Positions 16,625-24,837 of a DNA stretch of 64,000 nucleotides are shown in pieces (the first letter of the stretch is position 1; each line of letters opens with the position of its first letter). The notes beneath the pieces are model-generated. The model was not told where the DNA came from, did not search any database, and worked only from the letters and a program-made list of their open reading frames with translations. Source of the stretch: Paractinoplanes bogorensis (GTDB lineage Bacteria > Actinomycetota > Actinomycetes > Mycobacteriales > Micromonosporaceae); the NCBI RefSeq assembly GCF_018829635.1, contig NZ_JAHKKG010000015.1:216773-280772 (forward strand), in the 5' to 3' direction. Both the position numbers and the translations under genes were made by a program.

Positions 16625-18850
16625 GTGACACGGAGTCAGATCGGCCGGGCGTCGGCGACTCCCGCCGGCCCGCCCGGCGCGGACAGTCCTCGGCCCGCCC
16701 GCCCGACGCGACCAGCCGCGCCCGCCGGCCCGCCCGGCGCGGACAGTCCACGGCCCGCCCGCCCGACGCGACCAGCCGCCGGCGCGGCAGATGTTTCCCG
16801 CGCCGCAGACCCCCGCACCGTGGACGTCGCACAATTTGTGCGATTGGCGCAGCGCGGGGACGTCGCGGCGCGCGATTCGCTCATCAGCGCGCATCTGCCG
16901 CTCATCTACAACGTGATCGGGCGGGCGCTCGACGGGCATCCCGATGTGGACGATCTCGTGCAGGAGACGATGCTGCGGGCGATCCGCGGGCTGGGTGGAC
17001 TGCGCGAGGCTGATCGATTCCGGTCATGGTTGGTCGCTATCGCGTACCGGCAGATCCAATTGCATCTGCGTGCCCGCCGGACGACACCGGTGCGGACGAT
17101 GCCCGCGGCGCTCGACGTGCCCGATCCGGGCGGCGACTTCGCCGAGCGGGCGACGGCCGAACTGGTGGTCACCGACCAGCGGCGGGAACTGGTCGAGGCG
17201 ACCCGATGGCTGGACGACCAGGACCGGCGGCTGCTCGGGTTGTGGTGGCAGGAGGCGGCGGGCGACCTCACGCGTACGGAACTGGCGGCCGCGCTCGACG
17301 TCCGGCCCAAGCACGCGGCGGTGCGCGTCCAGCGGATGAAGGCGCAACTCGACGCGGCCCGCGGGATCGTGCGGGCGTTGCGGACACGACCGCGCTGCCC
17401 CGACCTGGTCGAGCAGGTCAAGCGGTGGGACGGTGTCGCCGACCCGCTGTGGCGGAAACGGTTGATCCGACACGTACGGGAATGTCCGCAGTGCTCACTC
17501 GGCCGGCACGGCCTGGTCGCGCCCGAGGAACTGCTGCTGGGCATCGCGGCGTTGCCGGTGCCGGCCGCCCTGGTGACCGGCGTTCTCTCGTCGTCGGTCA
17601 AGGTCACGTCGTCGCTGCTGCCGCACAAGTTGCTCGCGGCGGCGGCCGTGGCGTCGGTCGCAGTCGGGGGCGGCATCGTCTACGCCGTCCATCAGACCCC
17701 GGCCCCGGCCCCGAACGTCGCCGTCGCTCCCCCGGCGGTCGTCCGGCCGTCGGCTCCCGGCGCAGTCGTGGGGAGCCGGGCCGCGGCCGCACCGTCGAGC
17801 GCCGCCGCTCGCCCGGTGGTCGGGACGGGTGTGCAACGGGCGGACGTGTTCGTGGCACCCACCGGGTCGGACCGGAGTGGGGACGGGTCGGTCGGGAAGC
17901 CGTACGGAAGCTTGGAAAAGGCTGTCACCGTGATCCGGCCCGGCCAGACCATCGCGATGCGCGGCGGGACCTATCCGCTCGGCTCCGAAGTCGAGATAAC
18001 CGTCAGTGGCACCGCCTCGCGCCGCATCACGCTGAGCAACTATCGCGACGAACGTCCGGTGATCGACGCCGCCGGGCTGCCCCCGACCGACTGGGCCGTC
18101 GACCAGACCGCGTCGTACTGGACCGTGCAGGGCCTGGAGATCCGGAACGCGCCGGCCCACGCGTACGTGTGCTCGGGCTGCCGGTCGAACGTCTTCCAAC
18201 GGCTGGTCCTGCGCGGCAACAAGCGGGCCGGGATGATGCTGCGCGATCCCGGCACCATCGGCAACCGGGTGCTGGGCAACGACTTCACCGGCTCGGACGG
18301 GATCGGGCTGGGCCTGCAGTTCGGCTCGGGCGCGGGCAACCAGGTGCGGGGCAACCGGTTCGCCGGTAACGGGGAGTCCGGGCTGGACCTGAAGTTCGAC
18401 AGCCCGGTCACGGTCGAAGGTAACTGGTCGTACGACAACGGCGGCAACGGCTTCGTGCTGACCGGCGAGCCGGCGTCGCACCGGCTGCGGAACAACGCCG
18501 CCTGGGACAACGGCAACCACGGCTTCACCGACGACGCCGGCCCGACCCGCGGGTTGAGCCTGGTCGGCAACACGGCGTTCCGGAACCGGGGCTCCGGTTT
18601 CGCGCTGCCCGGCGGCCCGGCCACGCTGCGCGCCAACGTCGCCGTGGACAACACGGGCGAGCCGGCCGGGCTGGCGCCGGGCTCGGCCGCAACCGGCAAC
18701 AGCTGGCAGCAGCCGGGTTGGTCCGCTGATCGTTTCCGGTCGGTGGCGCCGTCGTCGGCCGAGGCCGCGCGCACCGCCGCCGGGCAACTGCCGCCCACCG
18801 GCTTCCTGGTCACGGCGGACGACATGGGCGCCACCATGACCGCCGACTGA
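16625..18850 (+). CDS. Membrane-spanning ECF sigma factor fused to an extracellular beta-helix domain
   Basis: A 741-residue fusion. Residues 13-52 are two copies of a Pro/Ala/Gly/Arg-rich 20-mer; 70-150 are sigma region 2 (DVDDLVQETMLRAIRGL, DRFRSWLVAIAYRQ); 190-250 are region 4 (LDVRPKHAAVRVQRMKAQ helix-turn-helix); an anti-sigma-like Zn site follows (H283 with C287 and C290 in HVRECPQC); a single transmembrane helix spans about 336-355; and about 400-741 form an extracellular right-handed beta-helix (repeats such as NQVRGNRFAGNGESGLDLKF) like PL9 lyases or DUF1565 proteins. The layout implies that carbohydrate binding outside controls a sigma domain inside. GTG 16625 was chosen because GAGGGAG precedes it; ATG 16610 is an alternative. 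Divergent from the pectinase operon, its likely target. Confidence 0.88.
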   Translation: MTRSQIGRASATPAGPPGADSPRPARPTRPAAPAGPPGADSPRPARPTRPAAGAADVSRAADPRTVDVAQFVRLAQRGDVAARDSLISAHLPLIYNVIGRALDGHPDVDDLVQETMLRAIRGLGGLREADRFRSWLVAIAYRQIQLHLRARRTTPVRTMPAALDVPDPGGDFAERATAELVVTDQRRELVEATRWLDDQDRRLLGLWWQEAAGDLTRTELAAALDVRPKHAAVRVQRMKAQLDAARGIVRALRTRPRCPDLVEQVKRWDGVADPLWRKRLIRHVRECPQCSLGRHGLVAPEELLLGIAALPVPAALVTGVLSSSVKVTSSLLPHKLLAAAAVASVAVGGGIVYAVHQTPAPAPNVAVAPPAVVRPSAPGAVVGSRAAAAPSSAAARPVVGTGVQRADVFVAPTGSDRSGDGSVGKPYGSLEKAVTVIRPGQTIAMRGGTYPLGSEVEITVSGTASRRITLSNYRDERPVIDAAGLPPTDWAVDQTASYWTVQGLEIRNAPAHAYVCSGCRSNVFQRLVLRGNKRAGMMLRDPGTIGNRVLGNDFTGSDGIGLGLQFGSGAGNQVRGNRFAGNGESGLDLKFDSPVTVEGNWSYDNGGNGFVLTGEPASHRLRNNAAWDNGNHGFTDDAGPTRGLSLVGNTAFRNRGSGFALPGGPATLRANVAVDNTGEPAGLAPGSAATGNSWQQPGWSADRFRSVAPSSAEAARTAAGQLPPTGFLVTADDMGATMTAD
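16661..16780 (+). repeat. Two tandem copies of a 60-base unit in the sigma-factor N-terminus
   Basis: Positions 16661-16720 and 16721-16780 are nearly identical (two differences) and encode two copies of a 20-residue Pro/Ala/Arg-rich segment before sigma region 2. A recent in-frame tandem duplication. Confidence 0.85.
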
Positions 18851-18890
18851 TCGCCCGCGCCCGGCCGGATCACTTGCTCCCATCAGCACG

Positions 18891-18948
18891 GCGTCCGGCT
18901 CGCGGTGTCCGGCTCGCGGCGTCCGGCGTCCGGCGTCCGGCGTCCGGC
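18891..18948. repeat. Short GCGTCCG tandem repeat
   Basis: Seven to eight imperfect copies of GCGTCCG, some separated by GCTC, in the gap between the sigma-factor gene and tRNA-His. No gene seen here. Confidence 0.7.
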
Positions 18949-18964
18949 TTCATGGTGGAAACAG

Positions 18965-18995
18965 CGAAGGCCCGGTCTGCGCGACCGAGCCTTCG
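18965..18995 (-). terminator. Hairpin downstream of tRNA-His
   Basis: CGAAGGC at 18965-18971 pairs with GCCTTCG at 18989-18995, with an inner CGGTC/GACCG stem. It sits just 3' of the minus-strand tRNA and probably ends its transcript. Confidence 0.6.
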
Positions 18996-19006
18996 TTACT
19001 TGCTGA

Positions 19007-19082
19007 TGGGGTGATCGACGGGACTTGAACCCGCGACCCCCTGGACCACAACCAGGTGCTCTACCAACTGAGCTACGACCAC
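19007..19082 (-). tRNA. tRNA-His (anticodon GTG)
   Basis: On the minus strand, acceptor arm GTGGTCG (19082-19076) pairs with CGATCAC; D arm GCTC..GAGC, anticodon stem CCTGG/CCAGG with loop TTGTGGT (anticodon GTG) and T arm GCGGG TTCAAGT CCCGT are all present, with an encoded CCA. A G precedes the acceptor arm at 19083, as needed for the G-1 of histidine tRNA. Confidence 0.95.
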
Positions 19083-19179
19083 CATCGCGCACGGGGACAG
19101 CCCCGTGGTGCTCGACAAGCATAGCGGCACGACGCGGCCACTCGTCGAGCGGGTTCCCGGCACGGCCGGGTGACGCCGC

Positions 19180-19770
19180 CTACAGCTCGGCGGCGATGGC
19201 CTTGGCCTGCTCGACGTCGGGGCCGGGGAGCGGGACGAAGATCGCGCGACGGTAGTACTCGAGCTCGCGGATGCTCTCCTGGATGTCGGCCAGCGCGCGG
19301 TGGGCCAGACCCTTGGCGGGCTGACCGAAATACACACGCGGGTACCAGCGGCGGCACAGTTCCTTGATCGAGGAGACGTCGATCATGCGGTAGTGCAGGA
19401 AGTTGTCGAGCGCCGGCATGTCCCGGGCCAGGAAGCCGCGGTCGGTGGCGATCGAATTGCCGCACAGCGGGGCCGTGCGCGGGTTGGCGACATATTGCTG
19501 CACGTACGCGAGCACGGCCGCCTCGGCCTCGGCCATGGTGATCGCCGACCGGCGCACCTCTTCGGTGAGACCCGACTTGGCGTGCATGTCACGCACCACC
19601 GGCGGCATCGCGTCGAGCGCCGCGTCGTCGGCGTGGATGACCAGGTCAATGCCGTCACCCAGCACGTTCAGATCGCCATCGGTGACCAGCGCGGCGACCT
19701 CGATGAGCTTGTCCTTGCCCAGGTCGAGGCCCGTCATCTCACAGTCGATCCACACCAAATGATCAGCCAC
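19180..19770 (-). CDS. orn: Oligoribonuclease
   Basis: A 196-residue DEDDh 3'-5' exoribonuclease that degrades di- to pentanucleotides, including pGpG from cyclic-di-GMP turnover. Exonuclease motifs are visible: VWIDCEMTGLDL (Asp and Glu), CGNSIATDRGFL, HYRMIDVSSIKEL and HRALADIQESIRELEYY. The length matches the family. GTG at 19770 is chosen because it gives the usual N-terminus MADHLVWIDCEMTG; the frame remains open far upstream without similarity to the family. It lies beside tRNA-His and a predicted small RNA. Confidence 0.95.
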   Translation of the reverse strand: MADHLVWIDCEMTGLDLGKDKLIEVAALVTDGDLNVLGDGIDLVIHADDAALDAMPPVVRDMHAKSGLTEEVRRSAITMAEAEAAVLAYVQQYVANPRTAPLCGNSIATDRGFLARDMPALDNFLHYRMIDVSSIKELCRRWYPRVYFGQPAKGLAHRALADIQESIRELEYYRRAIFVPLPGPDVEQAKAIAAEL

Positions 19771-19913
19771 CCGGACAGCGTACGCCGCGACGGCATGGAC
19801 TGCTGTCACCTCCTCGCGAGCCACCCTTCCGGGCAGGACACACGCAGGCTGGCCGTTTGTCCGCTTTCGGGCGATGACCTCCCACTCGGGGTGACGAGGG
19901 GCTAAACTGGTCT

Positions 19914-19991
19914 TAACGGACGAAGCCCCCCTTCGGTTACTCCGTTCCCCCGGTAAAGGGCCCTCCACGTCGGCAGCGTGGAGGGCCCTTT
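19914..19991 (+). ncRNA. Structured small RNA with C-rich loops and intrinsic terminator (6C-like candidate)
   Basis: A TAAACT box at 19903-19908 could be a -10 element. The following RNA can form a hairpin CGAAG-CCCCC-CTTCG (19921-19935), a second hairpin TTAC/GTAA (19937-19940 with 19953-19956) with a CCCCC-containing loop, and a strong terminator. Two C-rich hairpin loops followed by a terminator resemble the actinobacterial 6C RNA family. No open reading frame with a ribosome site covers it. Assignment needs a covariance-model search. Confidence 0.5.
19955..19991 (+). terminator. Strong intrinsic terminator of the small RNA
   Basis: Fifteen-base perfect arms (19955-19969 with 19977-19991), with AAA at the base and TTT at the end, and a 7-base loop. 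Confidence 0.8.
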
Positions 19992-20046
19992 CGGCGTCCC
20001 ACACCACTCCGGTACGGCTCCCGCGCTTCGAGGGGACGCAGACGTG

Positions 20047-20076
20047 AAGAAGGCCGCCCGATCGGGCGGCCTTCTT
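20047..20076 (-). terminator. Terminator of the giant repeat-protein gene
   Basis: A perfect 30-base palindrome (AAGAAGGCCGCCCGA and its complement) begins 24 bases beyond the stop of the gene at 20100-24692. Its flanking A/T runs allow termination on both strands. Confidence 0.75.
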
Positions 20077-20099
20077 CGTTATCCGGTGTGGTCGAGGAC

Positions 20100-23000
20100 T
20101 CAGTGCTCGGTGGACTCCTCCGACTGGCCGCTCGTGGTGCTGCGGCGACGGCGGCGAGGTGCGTCGCCGCTCAGCAGTTCGGCCGCCTCCTGCTGGTAGG
20201 CCGCCAGCCACCCGGCCGGCGTCCCGCTCGCGGCCGGGATCGCCCCCGTGCTGGTGCGCAGCGGGACATCCTCCGACCGGCTCGGCCGGGGAGTGGTGGT
20301 TGCCGGCTTGGCGGCGCGGGTGGTGCGGGCCGCGGGCGTCGACTTGGCCGGGGCCGCCTTGGGCTTGGCCGGCGCCGACTTGGCCGGGGCGGGTGTCTTG
20401 GCCGCGGCCGCCGACTTCGCCGGGGTGGTCCGGGTCGCGGCCGGCTTCACCGCGCTCTTCGCGGCCGTCGACCGAGTGGCCCGGGCCGGCTTGTCGGATT
20501 CGGTCTCGGCCGCGTCGGGCTTGGGCTTGGTGCTTCGCGTACGAGTGGCACGGGTCTTCGGCTTGGGCTTCTCGTCCACGGCCGACGACTCGTCATCCAG
20601 CACGTCGGCGGCCGGTTCCGACCCGACGGCGGCGGCTGCGGCGGCCCGCGCGGCCACCGTCTCGGCGGCCTTGCGCCAGGCGGCGGGAGCACCCCGGCCA
20701 GCACCGGCTCCCGGCAGCCGGCCCGAGAACGACGAGGACGACCCGCCGCCGTCGACCCGGCCCTGCGCCTGGGCCATCAGGTCACGGTCACGGGTGCCGC
20801 CCCGCTTCGGGGAGTCGGTAGGGGCTTCCGCCTGCTCATCGCCGGCAGCAGCGTGGCCGTCCGTCTCAACGGAACCGTGCTCCCCCGCCACCGAAGTCGA
20901 ACCGTCGTGCCCGTTGAGCGCCGCGGACACTTCGTGGCCGTCGGCCATCGCGGAAACATCCTGGCCATCGGCATCGTGGCCGTTCGCCACCGGGACGTCT
21001 TGGCGGTTGGCGCCCGCCGGAGCGTTCCGGCCGTCCGCGATCGTCGAGACGGTCTGACCGTTCGCCATTGTCGAGGCGTCGTGGCCGTTCGCCATTGTCG
21101 AGGCGTCGTGGCCGTTCGTCATCGCCGAAGCGTCGTGGCCGTTCGTCATCGCCGAAGCGTCTCGGTCGTTCGCCACGGACGGGGCGGCGTGACCGTTGGT
21201 CGCCGCGGGAACGTCGTGACCGCCGGCCACAGCGGCAACGAACTGGTCGTTCGTCGCCGCGGGAACGTGGCCGCCGGCCACAGCGGCAACGGGCTGACCG
21301 TTGGTCGCCGCGGAGACGGTCTGACCGTCGGCCACCGCCGAAGCATCGTGCCCGTTGGCCATCGTGGCGGCGACCCGGGCGTCGGTCGCTGCAGGACCGG
21401 CTTGAGCCGTGCTGTCGGCCGCTGCGGTGGCTCCGATAGGTGCGGACGAGTCGACGATCGGGGAGGCCGACTGCGCGTTGACGCCGTTGGCGATACGCGA
21501 CGGCTGACCGGCGGTCCCGTTCGGTGCCTGCTGACCGGCTCCACCGGGCGCCTGGTGGGTGGCGGCTGCGGTCTGCGGACGGCCGTTGGCCCGGGCCTCG
21601 GCCGGGACCGGCGACGCGGCCGGGTCGGGCCGGGTCGGCTTCGGGCGCTGCGTGGGTGAAGAGCCGGCGCCCCGGGCCATCGCGTGCATGGCAGCCGGCG
21701 CCTCCGACGCGGCCCGCGACTTGGCGGCCTCACCGGCCGGGGTCAAGCCGGAGACCCGGGACGGCGAGCCGGCCGAGGCGTTGGCGGGAACCGGGCCGGT
21801 CTCCTCCTGGGCCGGGAGATCCGTTCCGGGCGGGGTCGGCCGACCGCCGTTGTCCGGGCGGGACGGGGACGGAACGATCGGGCGCGGCGGCGCGGGCGGA
21901 CCGGGAACCACCGGACGCGGCGGGGCCGGAGCCGTGGTCGCCGACGCGGACTTACTGGCCGACGGGATCCCCGACGCGCCGTCGCCGTCGCCGTCGCCGT
22001 CGCCAGAAGCAGAGCCGCCGTGAGCAGAGCCGCCGTGCACGTCGGCGTGAGCTGGGCCGCCGTAAGAAGCGCCGCCGTGCACGTCGGCGTGAGCTGAGCC
22101 GCCGTGAGCAGGGCCGTCAGAAGCAGGGCCGTTAGAAGCAGAGTCGCTGGGAGCAGAGTCGCTGGGAGCAGAGTCGCTGGGAGCAGAGCTCGTCGGCGCG
22201 GCATCGGACGCCACAGCTTCGCCCTCGACATCAGCGGCGGGCGACCCACCAGATGCGACGCGGCCGGAGGGCGAGGCGACCGGCGACCCATCGGACACAG
22301 CGCGGCCGGAGGACGATGCAACCGGCGACCCATCAGACACAACGCGGCCGGAGGACGAGACGACCGGCGACCCACCGGACACAACGCGGCCGGAGGACGA
22401 GACGACCGGCGACCCGTCGACCGAACCCGGAACCTCGTCGGCCGGCTCACCGGACGCCGGGCCTGGGGCCGACACGCCCGACGCCGTGGCAGGCACCGCG
22501 TCGGCCGACGCCGCACCCGAACCCGCCGCGCCCTTGGCCGACTTCGCCCCCGTCGGTGCCGTGGCCGAACCCGGCCCGGCCAGCGACTCGGCGGAACCCG
22601 GCCCGGCCGGCGACTCGGCGGAACCCGGCCCGGCCGGCGACTCGGCGGAACCCGGTCCGGCCGGCGCCGACGCGGCGGGCGCATGGCCGGACGTCTCGTC
22701 GGCGGCGACGAAGCCGTCCGGCGTCCTGGCCGGGGCGACCGGCGTCTTGGCCGGGATCCCGAGGGAATCGGCGCCCGAGGCGGGAGCCGACACCGGCCGG
22801 CCGTTGGCAGCGCCGGCGCCGGCTCCCGATGCCGGGCGGACCCCACTGGCGGATGGGGTGGCCGGCGCAGCGATGGTCTTGGGCGGCACCGGCGGGAACG
22901 GACCAGGCCGGGCGGCGGGCTTGCTGTCGGCCAGACTGGCCGGACGACCCGAAGCCACCGACCCCGAAACACCAGACCCCGAAACACCAGACCCCGAGGC

Positions 23001-24692
23001 AACAGCCCCCGAACCTCCGGCCCCCGAAGCACCAGCCCCGGAAGCCGCAGGCGGCCGTGAAACAGAGGGAGCAGCGCCGGAGCGCGGTCCAGGCGACGCC
23101 GGCCGGCCACCGCGCGCAGCCGGCGACGGCCGCCCGGCCCGGCCGCTCGGAGACGGACGAGCCCCGGACTGCGGGGCCGGGCGGGCCCCGGACTGCGGAG
23201 CCGGGCGGTCACCACCCGGCGACGGGCGGCCGCCCATGCGTGGCTGGCCGGCGGCGGTCCAGTCCGTGGCCCGGGGCCCGGTGACCACCGAGACCTTCTG
23301 GTTGGCCATCCGCGGGTCGCGGTCCTCGTCGAGCATCTCGCCCCGTGCGGCCCGCGCATCCGCCGCACCCGCCGCATAGGCCGCGGCCACCGCATCCACC
23401 GACACGTCTTCGGCCACGGAGGCGGAGGCAGCAGCGGAGGCGGAGGCGGCAGCGGAGGCAGCGGCGGAAGCGATAGAAGCGGCAGAAGCATCCGAGCCGG
23501 CCGGAGCAGGAACGGCAGCCGGAGCCATCTCCTCGGCCGCCCGACGGCGAGCGGCCTCGGCCATCCGCGCCGCGGCCTGCTGCTCGGTCTCCCGGGCCCG
23601 CACCGGCGCCGTCTCGGCCACCCAGGCCTCGACCGCCGACGACTGGAACATCGGCATGTCGTCAGCCGGCTGCATCCGCTTCTTGTCAGCCCGGCGCCCC
23701 GCATCCGGCGCCGGCGAAGACGCCACAGAAGGCGCAGGCGAAGAACCCGCGGCCGGACCGGACGGCAACGCCGTGGCCCCGATGAACTCGAGCGGCTCGC
23801 CCGGCGCCGGGGTGGCGGCCGGCCGGGCCGGAATAGCGGTAGCGGCCGCATACTCGGCCGGGTCCGGTGGAAGCCCGCGCCCCGCCTCCAACGCCGGCCG
23901 AGCCTCAGCGATCCGCCGATGCGCCCCGACCGGCCGAGCGGCCGCGGCCGCGGGAACGGGAGCGGACAGCACCGGCATCGGCGCCCCGATCGCCCGCATC
24001 AGCTCCGGCACCTGGCTCGGCTCGACCACGTAGACGATCTCGCGACGGCGTCCGGGCCAGGCCAGCACGACCATGCCGACCATCACCAGCAGGGTGCCCA
24101 TCGTCAGCAGGCCCCACGCGCTGGAGTTCAGCCACCCGGGGCGCAACCCGGCTTGGGCGCGCACCTGCAGGCCGGAGGTGGCGGCCGGGTTCATCACGAC
24201 GAGGCTGTAGGGCCCACCGCGTACGTCGGAAGGGGTCCAGGAGACCTGCCCGGCCCCCGATCGGGTCCAGAACGCGGCCCGCCCCGGCGCGACACCCGGC
24301 GCGCCGCTGCCCGGCACGACCGTGGTCGCGACCGGCAGCGCGCCGGTGCCGATGTCCACCGTGCGGACCGTGCTGTGCGGCACCCCGGCCAGATAGGCGC
24401 GGACGGCGTTGGTCGGCGCGAGCCCCACGAAGGCGGGCCCGTCCTGGGTGCTCGCGTCGATCTGCAGCTGGGAGTCGCCGATGCGGGTGAACGGCGCGTC
24501 CGCGCGCAGCAGCTGGTCGACGTCTTCGACCACGAACGCGTAGCCGGGCGTGGACAGCTGCTGGAGCTGGCCGCTGAACGCGCCACCCTGGTCACGATGC
24601 TGCATGGCGGCCCACAGCCCGGCGCCGGCCAACAGCGACGGCAGGCCGATGGTCAGCGCCAGCATTCCGAGAATGGTCCGGAACACCCGCAT
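20100..24692 (-). CDS. Giant membrane-anchored protein with a 1300-residue repetitive disordered tail
   Basis: A single intact frame of 1530 codons with a good ribosome site (GAGGGGGAGAAG) before ATG. Residues about 5-30 and 192-214 are transmembrane; between them lies a folded extracellular domain (about 35-190). From about 220 on the protein is Pro/Ala/Ser/Gly-rich and low in complexity, and should be cytoplasmic. It contains families of short repeats (PGSAESPAG, VVSSSGRVVSGGSP-like, ANGHDAST-like) and ends in a histone H1-like basic region rich in AKSA, PAKS and TRT (about 1400-1500). The basic tail could bind DNA, RNA or anionic polymer. I do not recognise a characterised homologue of the whole protein. 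It may tether a cytoplasmic component to the membrane; that is inference. Confidence 0.8.
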   Translation of the reverse strand: MRVFRTILGMLALTIGLPSLLAGAGLWAAMQHRDQGGAFSGQLQQLSTPGYAFVVEDVDQLLRADAPFTRIGDSQLQIDASTQDGPAFVGLAPTNAVRAYLAGVPHSTVRTVDIGTGALPVATTVVPGSGAPGVAPGRAAFWTRSGAGQVSWTPSDVRGGPYSLVVMNPAATSGLQVRAQAGLRPGWLNSSAWGLLTMGTLLVMVGMVVLAWPGRRREIVYVVEPSQVPELMRAIGAPMPVLSAPVPAAAAARPVGAHRRIAEARPALEAGRGLPPDPAEYAAATAIPARPAATPAPGEPLEFIGATALPSGPAAGSSPAPSVASSPAPDAGRRADKKRMQPADDMPMFQSSAVEAWVAETAPVRARETEQQAAARMAEAARRRAAEEMAPAAVPAPAGSDASAASIASAAASAAASASAAASASVAEDVSVDAVAAAYAAGAADARAARGEMLDEDRDPRMANQKVSVVTGPRATDWTAAGQPRMGGRPSPGGDRPAPQSGARPAPQSGARPSPSGRAGRPSPAARGGRPASPGPRSGAAPSVSRPPAASGAGASGAGGSGAVASGSGVSGSGVSGSVASGRPASLADSKPAARPGPFPPVPPKTIAAPATPSASGVRPASGAGAGAANGRPVSAPASGADSLGIPAKTPVAPARTPDGFVAADETSGHAPAASAPAGPGSAESPAGPGSAESPAGPGSAESLAGPGSATAPTGAKSAKGAAGSGAASADAVPATASGVSAPGPASGEPADEVPGSVDGSPVVSSSGRVVSGGSPVVSSSGRVVSDGSPVASSSGRAVSDGSPVASPSGRVASGGSPAADVEGEAVASDAAPTSSAPSDSAPSDSAPSDSASNGPASDGPAHGGSAHADVHGGASYGGPAHADVHGGSAHGGSASGDGDGDGDGASGIPSASKSASATTAPAPPRPVVPGPPAPPRPIVPSPSRPDNGGRPTPPGTDLPAQEETGPVPANASAGSPSRVSGLTPAGEAAKSRAASEAPAAMHAMARGAGSSPTQRPKPTRPDPAASPVPAEARANGRPQTAAATHQAPGGAGQQAPNGTAGQPSRIANGVNAQSASPIVDSSAPIGATAAADSTAQAGPAATDARVAATMANGHDASAVADGQTVSAATNGQPVAAVAGGHVPAATNDQFVAAVAGGHDVPAATNGHAAPSVANDRDASAMTNGHDASAMTNGHDASTMANGHDASTMANGQTVSTIADGRNAPAGANRQDVPVANGHDADGQDVSAMADGHEVSAALNGHDGSTSVAGEHGSVETDGHAAAGDEQAEAPTDSPKRGGTRDRDLMAQAQGRVDGGGSSSSFSGRLPGAGAGRGAPAAWRKAAETVAARAAAAAAVGSEPAADVLDDESSAVDEKPKPKTRATRTRSTKPKPDAAETESDKPARATRSTAAKSAVKPAATRTTPAKSAAAAKTPAPAKSAPAKPKAAPAKSTPAARTTRAAKPATTTPRPSRSEDVPLRTSTGAIPAASGTPAGWLAAYQQEAAELLSGDAPRRRRRSTTSGQSEESTEH
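20870..22670 (-). repeat. Minisatellite-like coding repeats within the giant protein
   Basis: Several unrelated tandem arrays occur inside the gene: 27-base units encoding MANGHDAST variants (clear copies starting at 21061, 21088, 21115 and 21142), 27-base units encoding PGSAESPAG near 22570-22670, about 42-base units encoding VVSSSGRVVS-type motifs near 22250-22420, and 15-base Ser/Asp/Ala units near 22140-22190. All keep the reading frame. Confidence 0.8.
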
Positions 24693-24792
24693 CAGCTTCT
24701 CCCCCTCAAGCTTTTAACTGCGGGTGACCATACAGATTGAAATACCGCCAAAGTGGTCAAACAACCGCCAAATCGCTGATAGTTATGACAAA

Positions 24793-24824
24793 GGCCCGGC
24801 TTCCCGTACGGGAGCAGCCGGGCC
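24793..24824 (-). terminator. Terminator of the CopC-CopD gene
   Basis: GGCCCGGCT pairs with AGCCGGGCC around an inner CCCGTACGGG palindrome; 14 bases past the stop codon and followed on the minus strand by CTTTGT. Confidence 0.65.
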
Positions 24825-24837
24825 CAGCCAATTGCGT

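Noticed and set aside
20159..23379. Long plus-strand open frames opposite the giant protein
   Set aside because: They are compositional shadows of the repeat-rich minus-strand gene, which has a clear start, membrane segments and terminator.
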